A stretch of 64,000 nucleotides of DNA from Hyphomicrobium sp. LHD-15. GTDB taxonomy: Bacteria; Pseudomonadota; Alphaproteobacteria; Rhizobiales; Hyphomicrobiaceae. Shown here one piece after another: positions 8,082 through 17,589 of this stretch. Under the pieces are notes generated by a model. The model was given only the letters and a program-made list of their open reading frames with translations, had not been told where the DNA came from and did not search any database. The stretch spans positions 978,501 to 1,042,500 of the forward strand of contig NZ_JAVIFT010000002.1 of the NCBI RefSeq assembly GCF_031157355.1. Reading direction: 5' to 3'. Position 1 is the stretch's first letter. Each line of letters begins with the position of its first letter. Position numbers and translations under genes: made by a program.

Positions 8082-9213
8082 CTAGTCGAGGTCGGCGATC
8101 ACCGCGTCGGCACCGCCCTTCATGCGCTGGGCGAGCGTCGCCTCGATGAACGGATCGATGTCGCCATCGAGAACCGCATCGGGGTTCGAGCTTTGGGCGC
8201 CGGTCCGCAGGTCCTTCACGAGCTGATAGGGCTGGAGAACGTAAGAACGGATCTGGTGGCCCCAGCCGATATCGGTTTTGGCGGCCTGGTCCGCCGAGGC
8301 CTGCTGCTCACGCCGCTTGAGCTCCATCTCATAGAGGCGAGCTTTGAGGCGCTTGTAGGCGATGTCCTTGTTCTGGTGCTGGGAGCGCTGCTCTTGAGCG
8401 AAGATCACGATGCCGGTGGGCTTGTGCACAAGGCGCACCGCAGACTCCGTGCGGTTGACGTGCTGGCCGCCGGCGCCGCTCGAACGCGCGAAGCTCATAT
8501 CGACGTCGGCCGGGTTGATTTCGATGTCGATCGAGTCGTCGATCACCGGATAGACCGTGACCGACGCGAAGCTCGTGTGGCGGCGTGCGTTGGAATCGAA
8601 CGGCGAGATGCGCACGAGGCGATGAACGCCGGCTTCGGTCTTGAGCCAGCCGAAGGCGTTCTCGCCCTCGATCTCGAGGGTTGCGGATTTGATGCCGGCC
8701 TCTTCGCCCGGGCTTTCGTCGATCAGCTTGACCTTGAAGCCGCGGCGCTCGCCCCACCGCATGTACATGCGGGTGAGCATCGAGGCCCAGTCCTGGCTCT
8801 CGGTGCCGCCCGCGCCGGCGTGAATTTCGATGTAGGTATCCATACCGTCGGCTTCGCCGGACAGCATGGCTTCCACGCTCTTGCGTTGAACTTCCTCGTC
8901 GAGACGCTTGAGCGCGCCTTCGCCCTCAATGACGATAGCGTCGTCGTCCTCGGCTTCGCCGAGTTCGATCAGCGTGAGGTTGTCCTCGAAATCGCGCTCG
9001 ATACGCCGAAGCTCCGTCAGGGAGCGTTCGAGCTGCTGGCGCTGGCGCATGACCTTCTGGGCTTGGGCGGGATCGTTCCAGAGGGCAGGATCTTCCGCGC
9101 GCCGATTGAGATCGGCTAGGCGAGCTTCAGCTTGCTCCGGGTCAAAGAGACCTCCTCAAGAGGACCAGCGCCTCTTCGATCGAAGCCACGACTTTTTGCG
9201 CTTCAGCGCGCAT
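8082..9213 (-). CDS. prfB: Peptide chain release factor 2, with programmed +1 frameshift
   Basis: RF2 ends translation at UGA and UAA. The full gene starts at ATG 9213 after AGGAGG. After 23 codons a TGA (9144-9142) interrupts the frame; the local sequence is AGGAGG-TCT-CTT-TGA-C, the internal Shine-Dalgarno and slippery CTT-TGA-C of the known RF2 autoregulatory frameshift. Shifting +1 continues as [19 protein letters not shown] and joins the 322-residue frame that opens at 9050, giving 376 residues. RF2 marks are SPF in [14 protein letters not shown] (tripeptide anticodon) and GGQ in SGAGGQHVN (peptidyl release). When RF2 is scarce, the slow UGA promotes the shift. Annotation starting at 9050 would lose the N-terminal domain. 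Confidence 0.96.
9142..9156 (-). promoter_or_regulatory. RF2 programmed +1 frameshift signal
   Basis: On the minus strand AGGAGG (9156-9151) is followed by TCT, then CTT (9147-9145), the in-frame stop TGA (9144-9142) and C. The 3-base spacing from the Shine-Dalgarno-like element to CTT equals that of E. coli prfB. Downstream zero-frame codons soon become nonsense, while the +1 frame encodes RF2. Confidence 0.95.
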
Positions 9214-9304
9214 TGGAGCCTCCTAGGGGCCTTGGATCGCGTGCCACGCAGTGGAGGACGCAGGCCAAAGGACAGAGTGATATGGGGAAGACTTATTGGT
9301 CTCT

Positions 9305-9333
9305 CATATAGTGAGGCCAATCTCTAATGTAAA
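9305..9333 (-). promoter_or_regulatory. Likely prfB promoter
   Basis: On the minus strand TTTACA (9333-9328), 17 bases, then TATATG (9310-9305). Matches to the housekeeping consensus are 5 of 6 and 4 of 6. The start site would be near 9298, about 85 bases before the prfB ATG. A partial inverted repeat (ATTGG...CCAAT, about 9296-9322) overlaps the -10 element. Confidence 0.55.
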
Positions 9334-9399
9334 CGCGGCGTCGCGCTGCACCGACCAAGTGCTCAGGGAACTAACGCGCCGCCGCTTTGGGAAAAATCC

Positions 9400-11952
9400 T
9401 CACCACATTCCGCCGCGTCCGCCGCCGTAGCCGGGCTGCGGAGAGGCTTGCCAGGCGTCGTTCTGGGGAGCGCCGCTGGCCGAGCTTTGCGCGTAGGGAT
9501 CCGAGAAGCCGATCACGGAGTAGGCATCGTCCGGCTCCTCGTTCGGCTTGAAGGCCTCCATGATGGCGGTGGTGTCTTCGGGCGCTGCGCGCATCCCGGT
9601 TTTCAGATTGATGCGCACGAGCTTGATGCCGGGCGGAACGCGGAACGGAATGGCCGGCTGATCGGCGAGCGCCTGCTTGACGAAATTGCCGAAGATCGGC
9701 GCCGTCACGTGGCCGCCGGTGTTGCCCTTGCCCATCGGACGAGGCGTGTCGAAGCCGACGAAGACGCCGACCACAAGATCCGGCGTGTAGCCGACGAACC
9801 AGGCGTCGCGCTCTTCGTTGGTGGTGCCGGTCTTGCCGGCGAGTGGGCGGTTCAACGACTTCAGCGACGTGGCCGTACCGCGCTGGATGACGCCCTCCAT
9901 GATCGAGGTCATCTGATAGGCGGTATGGGGGTCTACGATCTGCTTGCGGTCGTCGGGAACCTCCGGCTCGACCTGGTTGTCCCAATGGTCAGCCACGCAA
10001 TCGGTGCACTGGCGCGCGTCATGGCGCCAGACTGATTTGCCCCAGCGGTCCTGGATGCGATCGATCAAGGTGGGGCGCACGGTCTTGCCCCCATTGGCGA
10101 GCATGCAATAGGCCGTGGCCATGCGGAGAAGCGTGGTCTCGCCGGCGCCGAGCGACATCGAGAGCACGGGCAGAAGATCATCGTAGATGCCGAAGCGCTT
10201 GGCATATTCGGTGATGATCGGCATGCCCATGTCCTGGGCCAGCCGCACCGTCATCTGGTTTCTGGATTTCTCGATGCCGACGCGGAGCGTCGTCGGACCA
10301 CCAGACTGGTCCTTCTCGTAGTTGTTCGGCTTCCAGATATCCTGGCCGGGGCCCTGCTCGATCTCGATCGGTGCGTCGAGCACGATGGAGGTCGGCTTGT
10401 ACCCGTTGTCGAGGGCGGCGGTGTAGACGAACGGCTTGAACGACGAGCCGGGCTGGCGCTTGGCCTGCAGGGCGCGGTCGAACTGGCTCATTGAGAACGA
10501 GAAGCCGCCGACGACAGCGAGCACGCGGCCGGTATGCGGATCCATCGCGATCAAGCCGCCGCTGATTTCGGGCACCTGCATCAGCGACCAGACGCCGGCG
10601 AGGTTCTTTTCATCCTTCGGCGAGACGTAAATCACGTCGCCGGGCGCCAGAATGTCGGCGATTTGTTTCGGTTCGGTCCGCTTCTGCGGAACCTTCGCCC
10701 ACTTGATCTCTTCGAGCGTGATCTCGACGGCGTGGCGCTCGTCGGTCAAAGAACCGTCCTGCTTGCGTGACGGCTTCAGGCCGACGACGGCCTTCGTCTT
10801 CTCCATCGAAAGCACGACGCCGAGACGCCAAGGGGCGATATCGGCGGGACTGTCGATGGCGCCGAGCGGAACGCCCCAGTCGCCGGTGATCGCGATCTTG
10901 CTCACGGGGCCGCGCCAGCCCTGCTTGCGATCGTAAGACACGAGACCGTCGATCAGTGACTTACGTCCGATCTGCTGAAGCCGAGGATCGAGCGTCGTGC
11001 GGACCGAGAGCCCGCCAGCATAGAGTTTCGCCTCGCCGTAGGCCGACAGAAGCGAGCGGCGAACTTCCTCGGCGAAATACTCGGCTGCGAAGATGTGTGC
11101 GCCGCCGGGGCGGATGTTCACAGTGAGCGGAATGGCCTTCGCGGCCGTCGCCTGCTCGTCGGTGATGTAGTTGTTCTCGGCCATCTGGCCGATGATCCAA
11201 TTGCGCCGTTCGGTGGCGCGCGCCTTCTGGCGGAACGGATGGTAGTTGTTGGGCGCTTTCGGAAGGGCCGCGAGGTAAGCGGCTTCCTCGATGGTGAGAT
11301 CCTTGAGCTCCTTGTTGAAGTAGGCGAGACCCGCGGCGGCGACGCCATAGGCGCCGATACCGAGGTAGATCTCGTTCAGGTAGAGCTCGAGAATTTTGTC
11401 CTTCGAATAGGCCCGCTCGATGCGGATCGCGAGGATCGCTTCCTTGATCTTGCGATCCATGGTGCGGTCGCTGGTCAGCAGGAAGTTCTTCGCAACCTGC
11501 TGGGTGATCGTGGACGCGCCCTCTGCGCGGCGGTCTCCGCCCTGAATCTTGGTTTCGACGATCTTCAGGACGGCGCGGGCGATGCCCTGGATGTCGAGGC
11601 CACCGTGTTCATAGAAGCGACGATCTTCGGCGGAAAGGAACGCGGCGATGATGTGCTTCGGAATGGTGTTGATCGGCACGAAGATGCGTCGCTCGCGTGC
11701 ATATTCGGCGATCAGCGAGCCGTCATGGGCGTGGATGCGCGTCATGACGGGAGGCTCGTATTTGGCGAGGCTCTCGTAGTCGGGCAGATCCTTGGACGCT
11801 TGCCACAGCACGTAACCCGCGCCGGCCGAGCCAACCAGGAACAGCACGACGAAGGCCGCAAAGCTCCAGCCGAGGAAGCTCAGCAGAAAGCTTTTGCGCC
11901 GCCGGGTTCTTCGCCGGGGCTCTTGCTGGGGTGGAAGGGTCGGGGCTCGCAT
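9400..11952 (-). CDS. mrcA: Penicillin-binding protein 1A, bifunctional glycosyltransferase/transpeptidase
   Basis: The 850-residue protein polymerises and cross-links peptidoglycan in the periplasm. A short basic cytoplasmic tail (RRRTRRRK) and one membrane anchor (about residues 22-50) precede the GT51 domain, with catalytic E109 in SAEDRRFYEHGG, then GASTITQQVAKNFLL, RKIKEAILAIRIE and LNEIYLGIGAYG. An OB-like insert follows. The transpeptidase has SSFK in RQPGSSFKPFVY, SRN in IEKSRNQMT and KTGTT in LAGKTGTTNEERD. The C-terminal tail is rich in Gly, Gln and Pro. ATG 11952 is the natural start before the basic tail. It lies downstream of the amidase gene on the same strand, with a 368-bp gap, and probably has its own promoter. 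Confidence 0.95.
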   Translation of the reverse strand: MRAPTLPPQQEPRRRTRRRKSFLLSFLGWSFAAFVVLFLVGSAGAGYVLWQASKDLPDYESLAKYEPPVMTRIHAHDGSLIAEYARERRIFVPINTIPKHIIAAFLSAEDRRFYEHGGLDIQGIARAVLKIVETKIQGGDRRAEGASTITQQVAKNFLLTSDRTMDRKIKEAILAIRIERAYSKDKILELYLNEIYLGIGAYGVAAAGLAYFNKELKDLTIEEAAYLAALPKAPNNYHPFRQKARATERRNWIIGQMAENNYITDEQATAAKAIPLTVNIRPGGAHIFAAEYFAEEVRRSLLSAYGEAKLYAGGLSVRTTLDPRLQQIGRKSLIDGLVSYDRKQGWRGPVSKIAITGDWGVPLGAIDSPADIAPWRLGVVLSMEKTKAVVGLKPSRKQDGSLTDERHAVEITLEEIKWAKVPQKRTEPKQIADILAPGDVIYVSPKDEKNLAGVWSLMQVPEISGGLIAMDPHTGRVLAVVGGFSFSMSQFDRALQAKRQPGSSFKPFVYTAALDNGYKPTSIVLDAPIEIEQGPGQDIWKPNNYEKDQSGGPTTLRVGIEKSRNQMTVRLAQDMGMPIITEYAKRFGIYDDLLPVLSMSLGAGETTLLRMATAYCMLANGGKTVRPTLIDRIQDRWGKSVWRHDARQCTDCVADHWDNQVEPEVPDDRKQIVDPHTAYQMTSIMEGVIQRGTATSLKSLNRPLAGKTGTTNEERDAWFVGYTPDLVVGVFVGFDTPRPMGKGNTGGHVTAPIFGNFVKQALADQPAIPFRVPPGIKLVRINLKTGMRAAPEDTTAIMEAFKPNEEPDDAYSVIGFSDPYAQSSASGAPQNDAWQASPQPGYGGGRGGMW

Positions 11953-12320
11953 TCAGCCTTTGTCCGCTCGACGAAAGACGTCCGGTGGAAAATGATCGCT
12001 AAGGTGCGATCGCAAATCGCTTAATTCCGCGTGCTCGCTCCGAATCCATGGAAGCAGGCTACGCGCAACAATCCCGTATTTGGCACGCATTCTTCGACGA
12101 AGGTATGTTCAACCGACCGCGGCCGGGCGAGGCTTCGTCGGAAGCGCCCCAGTTGCTCCTGCTATTGCACCGCAGCAACCGTAGGATCAAGCTGAAACAT
12201 TAACATGGATTGTGGCATCACGTCGTCCTTAAGGCCTCTGATCGTAAACCTATTCCTGTTTGTCCCGTCGCGATGCGACGGAGGCCAGGACTGCAAGCGC
12301 CGCGAAGGCAGCCTGCTCGA
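11953..12320. other. Intergenic region, 368 bp, between the amidase gene and mrcA
   Basis: No gene is seen. A perfect 7-bp hairpin (CCGTCGC-GAT-GCGACGG, 12265-12281) lies just after the amidase stop but lacks a T-run on the minus strand. The rest should hold the mrcA promoter and a leader; no -35/-10 pair stands out. Confidence 0.4.
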
Positions 12321-13586
12321 TCAAGGAGCGGGGGATCCGGCGGTTCTTTTTGCGAAGTAGCTGTCGACGGCCCCGGTGATGGAGCCTGCCATTTTTTTCT
12401 GCCAGGCGGGCGTGTTGAGCAGTTTCTCATCCTCCGGATGGCTCAAATAGCCAAGCTCGATCAGCACGGAAGGAGCGTGCGTCTGCTTCAGCACCTTGAA
12501 GGCGGCTGCGCGCTGGGGCACGGGGGACAGTGCGGCGGATTGTTTCAGCTTGCGAATGAGGGCGTTTGAGAAGTCGCTGGAGAAATTGGCGGTCTCGCGT
12601 TTCATGAGGTCGATCAGGATGCCGGTTACTTCGTCGTCGCCGCTTTCCGCCGAGCTGAGGCCGGCCACGAGGTCGGAAGCGTTCTCTTTCTCGGCCATAC
12701 GGCGCGCCTGCTCGTCTGACGCGCGCTCGGACAGCGTGTAGACGGTCGCGCCCCGTATGGTTTGCGCCACGTTGTGCTCGGGAAGCGTATCGGCGTGCAG
12801 CGAGATGAAGAGGTCGACGCCGTGCTTCAGCGAGAGGCTGAGCCTCTGGTCGAGGGAAATGAAAACGTCGGACGCGCGGGTCATGCGGACGTCGTAGCGG
12901 CCGGTCGCGGCGAGCTGGCGGCCAAGTTCTTTGGCAACTGCGAGCACCACGTCCTTTTCGAGCACTTTGCTGGTGGCGCTCACGGCGCCGCCATCGATGC
13001 CGCCGTGCCCCGGATCGATCATGATTACGGGTTTGCCGGGGCGTTTCGGCTTGGCGGCGCCTGCCGCATCGCTGGGAGGAGCATCTTTTTTGAGCTCTTC
13101 CGCAACTTTGTCCGCGCCGGTGCCCATCCCGAAGCTTTCGGGTGCGGTGGTCACCATATCGAAGCTGAACGTGACGCCGGTGCCTTTGGGGGCGGCAGTC
13201 ATGGCGGCCCGCTCGATGCGCACCGGGCCGTTGGTATCGAGGACCACGCGCGCCTTGCGCTCGGCAAACAGACCGTAACGGAAGGTTCGGACCAATCCGC
13301 CGCCGTTCTGTCCGGTGCTGTCGGGCAGGCGGAAGGCGACGTCCGGAAGATCGACGATGACGCGGTAGGGGTTTGCGAGCGTGAAGATCTCGGCGGTAAC
13401 GCCTGCCGTCAGCTCGAGCAAAAAGGTAGTTCGGGTCTGGTCGCCCGACAGCTCGGCGCGCGTTGCTGACGCAACGCTGGCCGCTGCCGCAGCCGCGCCC
13501 AGGCCGACGTGCATCAGCACCGCGAGGGCCGCGAAAGCCGCTCGCAGACCAACAGCTCCGGCCCTGGTTCCGATCCCCGGTTGCAC
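12321..13586 (-). CDS. amiC: N-acetylmuramoyl-L-alanine amidase with AMIN domain
   Basis: This periplasmic zinc amidase cuts the bond between MurNAc and the stem peptide, mostly at division septa. The 421-residue product has a signal sequence (about residues 10-38), an AMIN domain (about 40-140) for septal localisation, and an Amidase_3 catalytic domain from about 190. Zinc ligands and catalytic residues are visible as His in IDPGHGGIDGG, Glu in KVLEKDVVL, His in FISLHADT and Glu in LIELGYLSHPED. The start is GTG 13586, preceded by TAGGGA; an ATG at 13514 would truncate the signal peptide. The gene precedes mrcA on the same strand, fitting a wall-remodelling pair. The symbol is by similarity of domain order. 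Confidence 0.92.
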   Translation of the reverse strand: MQPGIGTRAGAVGLRAAFAALAVLMHVGLGAAAAAASVASATRAELSGDQTRTTFLLELTAGVTAEIFTLANPYRVIVDLPDVAFRLPDSTGQNGGGLVRTFRYGLFAERKARVVLDTNGPVRIERAAMTAAPKGTGVTFSFDMVTTAPESFGMGTGADKVAEELKKDAPPSDAAGAAKPKRPGKPVIMIDPGHGGIDGGAVSATSKVLEKDVVLAVAKELGRQLAATGRYDVRMTRASDVFISLDQRLSLSLKHGVDLFISLHADTLPEHNVAQTIRGATVYTLSERASDEQARRMAEKENASDLVAGLSSAESGDDEVTGILIDLMKRETANFSSDFSNALIRKLKQSAALSPVPQRAAAFKVLKQTHAPSVLIELGYLSHPEDEKLLNTPAWQKKMAGSITGAVDSYFAKRTAGSPAP

Positions 13587-13711
13587 GCGGTCCCTATCGC
13601 GTTCGTCAGCAAATTATCACGTAGGCGCTACAAGTTAGCTCATATTCGCCGGTTTAGTGCAAGAGCGGCCCGGTTTATGAGGTTCTGTTGCGCCTTTTCT
13701 CCATAACGCAC

Positions 13712-13740
13712 TTGCCACACCGGCGGCGAACCCGTACAAA
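13712..13740 (+). promoter_or_regulatory. Likely promoter of the rne leader or an sRNA
   Basis: TTGCCA (13712-13717), 17 bases, TACAAA (13735-13740). Matches to the consensus are 5 of 6 and 4 of 6 with ideal spacing. Transcription would start near 13747, about 780 bases before rne and 80 bases before a terminator. Confidence 0.5.
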
Positions 13741-13746
13741 ATTAAC

Positions 13747-13838
13747 CCGCATCGTGTTGAGTACGCCTCTTCACGCGAGAGTTTGATCGGTTGCCGGATG
13801 CACGGTCTGGTTTAGGACCGGCTTTTTTCCCAACCGAT
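13747..13838 (+). ncRNA. Predicted ~82-nt leader RNA or sRNA upstream of rne
   Basis: A plausible promoter (13712-13740) is followed by about 80 transcribed bases that end in a hairpin CGGTC/GACCG (13803-13807 with 13816-13820) and six T (13823-13828). An outer perfect 8-bp inverted repeat (ATCGGTTG 13786-13793 with CAACCGAT 13831-13838) encloses the terminator and, if formed, would compete with it. It could be a free sRNA or an attenuator in the rne leader. No ORF of note is inside. Confidence 0.4.
13803..13828 (+). terminator. Intrinsic terminator/attenuator upstream of rne
   Basis: Five-base-pair stem CGGTC/GACCG with an 8-base loop, then GC and six T (13823-13828). The stem is short, so efficiency may be modest; it is the only terminator-like element in the 943-bp gap. 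Confidence 0.55.
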
Positions 13839-14529
13839 GATCGCCGAGTCCCAGAAGGGGCGATGCGCACGGTTCGATGACAGTCCGGCGCGTGCTTTGC
13901 GATCGGCAACGTTTGAGCCAGGATTTCCCGCCTGGATGTTCCGGGGAGAAGCCCGGCCGAATGATGCGCCGAAGCGCGTCGCACCAGACGTCTCGAACCG
14001 AGAGCGGTCTTGGCTCGATGCAGCCTACCTGATCGGGTGCCAGCGAAAGGGGTGCCGCAGGTGGGCGGGACATGTGTTCTTGCCGAGCAGGCGGGTTGTT
14101 CCCGACGGCGGCTAACGCGGTCCTCACGTACAAACTTCGGCTTGTCTCCGGCGCTGATGCAGCTCGTATGCCGCGCACGCGCCAAGAGGTCAGGGCCGCT
14201 GTTCGACATCTTTCTCGATACTGGCGCAGGCTTTCGCGCCTTCTAGCTGATGAACTGTCACCTGTCTGTCATTCAAGGACACCTGTCAGACTAACGCCCA
14301 TGCAGATCGAACGCGCATTTCCTTCTTTCGCCTCCGAGCCGTTTGCGGCTCAGGGCGGAGCGCACCCGGATCATCCGGCTCTGCGCGAAATGTGCGCCCG
14401 CACTTTCAACCCAACCCTTCTCATCTCAAACACAACAAAGGCGCGCGCCACGACACGGCCGCAAGTCGCCTCCGGCCGTCTGGCCGGTTCCGGTGGTTCG
14501 GCCCACCGGCGCGCAAAGGACAAAAACAC

Positions 14530-17500
14530 ATGGCACCAAACAAGATGCTTATCGATGCCACCCACCCCGAGGAAACTCGGGTGGTGGTTCTACGCAACGG
14601 ACGAGTAGAGGAGTTCGATTACGAGAGCGCCGCCCGCAAGCTTCTACGCGGGAACATCTATCTGGCGAAGGTTACGCGCGTCGAGCCATCGTTGCAGGCC
14701 GCGTTCGTCGATTACGGCGGCAATCGCCACGGCTTTCTCGCATTTAACGAAATCCATCCCGACTACTACCAGATCCCGATGGCGGATCGGCAGGCGCTTC
14801 TCGACGAAGAAGCCGCTGCCGAGGCCGAGGAAGAAGCTGCCGCGGATGCGCGCGCCGAGCGGCTGGCGCGCAGGCGTCGGCCCGACAACACGAGCCGGGG
14901 TTCTGCTCCCGATTCCGACGACAGCGCCCACGCCGATGACCACGCGCACGATCACCACGATCACGGCGCGGAAGGCGAAGGCTCCGACGACGAGCACGCC
15001 GATGACGATGCGGCCGATGATGATCGTGGTCCGCAGGTTATCGCCGAGGCGAGCGTCCGCGACGACGTGATCGTCGAGGACGCACCGGAGCCGGAGAGCG
15101 CCGGTGGCTTCGAAGGCGGTGACGAACCCGCTCATGAAGGCGACGACGAGGGCGAGGGTTCGACGGTCGAGGCTTCGGCCGAAGCTGCCGATGCTGCGCC
15201 TTCGGAGGAGCAGGCCTCAAGCGAAACGCGCGAAGGCGAGGGCGTTCAGGTGGTCGCCAGCGCATCGGCCGAGCCGGAAGCACTGGAGAGCACGGGCGCC
15301 GAAGACGCACTCGAGGAATTGCCCTCGCGTCCGCGCCGCCGGCCGCGCAGCTACAAGATCCAGGAAGTCATCAAGCGCCGCCAGGTGATCCTGGTGCAGG
15401 TGGTCAAGGAAGAGCGCGGCAACAAGGGTGCCGCGCTTACGACCTACCTCTCGCTTGCCGGACGCTACACGGTGTTGATGCCCAACACTGCACGTGGCGG
15501 CGGCATCTCGCGCAAGATTACCAACCCGCAGGATCGCAAGCGTCTCAAGGCCATCGCGCAGGAGCTCGAGGTGCCGGAGGGCATGGGGCTCATCATTCGC
15601 ACCGCCGGCGCTGCGCGCACCAAGCAGGAAATCAAGCGCGACTTCGAATATCTGCTCCGTCTGTGGGAGAGCGTTCGCGATCTCACGCTCGAGAGCACCG
15701 CGCCGAGCCTCGTCTACGAGGAAGGCAACCTGATCAAGCGTTCGATCCGCGACCTTTACAACAAGGACGTGGAGGAGATCATCGTTGCGGGCGAACACGC
15801 GCACAAGGATGCCAAGGACTTCATGCGCATGCTCATGCCGAGCCATGCCAAGAACGTCATTCCGCACCAGGATCCGGAGCCGCTGTTCACGAAGTATGGC
15901 ATCGAGCGCCAGCTCAATGCGATGTTCAACCCGTACGTGACGCTGAAGTCGGGCGGCTATCTCGTCATCAACCAGACCGAAGCGCTGGTTGCGATCGACG
16001 TCAACTCCGGCAAGTCGACGCGTGAGTTCTCGATCGAGGAAACGGCGCTCAACACCAACCTCGAGGCGTCCGACGAGATCGCGCGCCAGGTCAAGCTGCG
16101 CGACCTCGCCGGCCTGATCGTCATCGACTTCATCGACATGGAGGAGAAGCGCAACAACCGGGCCGTCGAGCGTAGGCTCAAGGACGCGTTGCGGTTCGAT
16201 CGCGCCCGCATCCAGCTCGGCCGGATCAGCCATTTCGGCCTCATGGAAATGAGCCGCCAGCGGTTGCGTTCGGGCGTGCTCGAAGGATCGACTTCGCAGT
16301 GCCCGCATTGCCAGGGCACCGGCATCATCCGCTCCACGGAGAGCGTTGCACTCGCTGTGCTGCGTGCGATCGAGGACGCGATGCTGGCTGGCGCGCGCAG
16401 TTCGCTGATCGCGACGACGACTTCGTCCGTCGCGCTCTATATCCTCAACAACAAGCGTCATTTCATCAATGAGATGGAGACGCGCAACGGCATCTTCGTC
16501 ACCGTTCAGGCGAGCGACAAGCTGCAGGGCGCGAACTTCCTGATCGAGAAGGGACATGCGGCTCCGGTCGCAACGCGCCGTCCGGACCGCGCCGCAGTCA
16601 ACATGGACTGGGGCTTTGCGGGTGAAGGCGTCGAGGGCGACGCGAGCGATGCCGGAGACGACGAGGACGAGGTCGTGGAGAGCCAGGGCAGTGGCGAGCA
16701 GCGGGGCGAGCCCCGTGCGCGCGACGAAGGCCGTGGTGAAGGTGGTCGCCGTCGGCGCCGCCGTCGCGGGCGTCGCGGTGGCGAAGGTGGCCGCGGCGAA
16801 GGCCGGGGCGACGGACGCCGCAACGAGGAACTCGGCGCACAGTCTTACGATGACGACAACGTCGAGACCGTCGAGGAGCGCGACGAGCCGATCGAGGCCG
16901 TTGGCGGCGATCAGTCGGTCGAGGCGGACGACGGATACGGTGACGACGAGGGCGCACCGCGGGAAGCGCGCGAGCCCGGATCGCGGGGCGGAGAACGTTC
17001 GGAGGACGGAAACGGACGCCGGCGTCGCCGTGGCCGTCGCGGTGGACGGCGGGGCCGTGAGCGCCGCCCTTCCGAGGAGGGCACTGCGCTTTCGGATGCG
17101 CAGCCGGATACCGAGGCCAGCGGTTTCGATGATGGAGCCGGCATCGGCGACGTCGGTTCGGACGATGCTGCTCCGGTGGAAGCGATCGCAACCAACGACG
17201 ATGCAGCGCCGTCTGCGGCTCCTGCTCGTGAGCCGCGTCGCAGCCGGTCGGCCGAGAGAAACGGCGAGGAGCGCACGCGGTCGGCCAAGCCGGTCGAGGC
17301 GATCGGCGAACAATCGGCGATAAAGGTCGAAAGCCCCGCGCCTGTCGCGCCTGAGAAACATGCTCAGGCTCCGGAACGGGCGGATGCGCCGGAAGATACG
17401 GTTCTGGCCCGCGTGCGCGCGCGTCAGGCGACCCTTGCGGAGCCTAAGCTCGAGCGGGTCGTCGTTTCTCCCGAGCAGAGCGGTGAGACCGGCGAAGGCG

Positions 17501-17553
17501 GCGGCGACCAGCCGACCCGGCGCGGGTGGTGGCAGCGCCGGTTGGGCGGCTGA
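14530..17553 (+). CDS. rne: Ribonuclease E
   Basis: RNase E is the single-strand endonuclease and degradosome scaffold for mRNA decay and rRNA/tRNA processing. The 1007-residue protein has the core of the family, but the S1 domain is split. Its first part, NIYLAKVTRVEPSLQAAFVD, is near residues 42-61; an acidic, Ala/Glu-rich insertion with an Asp/His-rich stretch runs from about 90 to 275; S1 then resumes at RRQVILVQVVKEERGNKGA. Catalytic metal ligands are D490 and D533, 43 apart as D303 and D346 are in E. coli, and the Zn-link is C591-PH-C594. The C-terminal half is disordered, with Arg-rich RNA-binding tracts near 740-760 and 830-845. ATG 14530 fits the family start. Confidence 0.96.
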   Translation: MAPNKMLIDATHPEETRVVVLRNGRVEEFDYESAARKLLRGNIYLAKVTRVEPSLQAAFVDYGGNRHGFLAFNEIHPDYYQIPMADRQALLDEEAAAEAEEEAAADARAERLARRRRPDNTSRGSAPDSDDSAHADDHAHDHHDHGAEGEGSDDEHADDDAADDDRGPQVIAEASVRDDVIVEDAPEPESAGGFEGGDEPAHEGDDEGEGSTVEASAEAADAAPSEEQASSETREGEGVQVVASASAEPEALESTGAEDALEELPSRPRRRPRSYKIQEVIKRRQVILVQVVKEERGNKGAALTTYLSLAGRYTVLMPNTARGGGISRKITNPQDRKRLKAIAQELEVPEGMGLIIRTAGAARTKQEIKRDFEYLLRLWESVRDLTLESTAPSLVYEEGNLIKRSIRDLYNKDVEEIIVAGEHAHKDAKDFMRMLMPSHAKNVIPHQDPEPLFTKYGIERQLNAMFNPYVTLKSGGYLVINQTEALVAIDVNSGKSTREFSIEETALNTNLEASDEIARQVKLRDLAGLIVIDFIDMEEKRNNRAVERRLKDALRFDRARIQLGRISHFGLMEMSRQRLRSGVLEGSTSQCPHCQGTGIIRSTESVALAVLRAIEDAMLAGARSSLIATTTSSVALYILNNKRHFINEMETRNGIFVTVQASDKLQGANFLIEKGHAAPVATRRPDRAAVNMDWGFAGEGVEGDASDAGDDEDEVVESQGSGEQRGEPRARDEGRGEGGRRRRRRRGRRGGEGGRGEGRGDGRRNEELGAQSYDDDNVETVEERDEPIEAVGGDQSVEADDGYGDDEGAPREAREPGSRGGERSEDGNGRRRRRGRRGGRRGRERRPSEEGTALSDAQPDTEASGFDDGAGIGDVGSDDAAPVEAIATNDDAAPSAAPAREPRRSRSAERNGEERTRSAKPVEAIGEQSAIKVESPAPVAPEKHAQAPERADAPEDTVLARVRARQATLAEPKLERVVVSPEQSGETGEGGGDQPTRRGWWQRRLGG

Positions 17554-17589
17554 CTGCGCGTTATCATCGGCTCGTAAGTTTGAAACATT

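Larger units (their letters stand above)
13587..14529. other. 943-bp region upstream of rne
   Basis: No protein gene is supported. It holds a plus-strand promoter and terminator pair (13712-13740 and 13803-13828), described separately, and a repeated CACCTGTC at about 14258 and 14281 within a stretch that also reads TGTC in both halves. Long leaders upstream of rne are known to take part in RNase E autoregulation in enterobacteria; whether this one does is inference. Confidence 0.45.

Noticed and set aside
13742-14209. Open frames upstream of rne on both strands
   Set aside because: They cross the promoter and terminator unit, lack ribosome sites and have no recognisable sequence.
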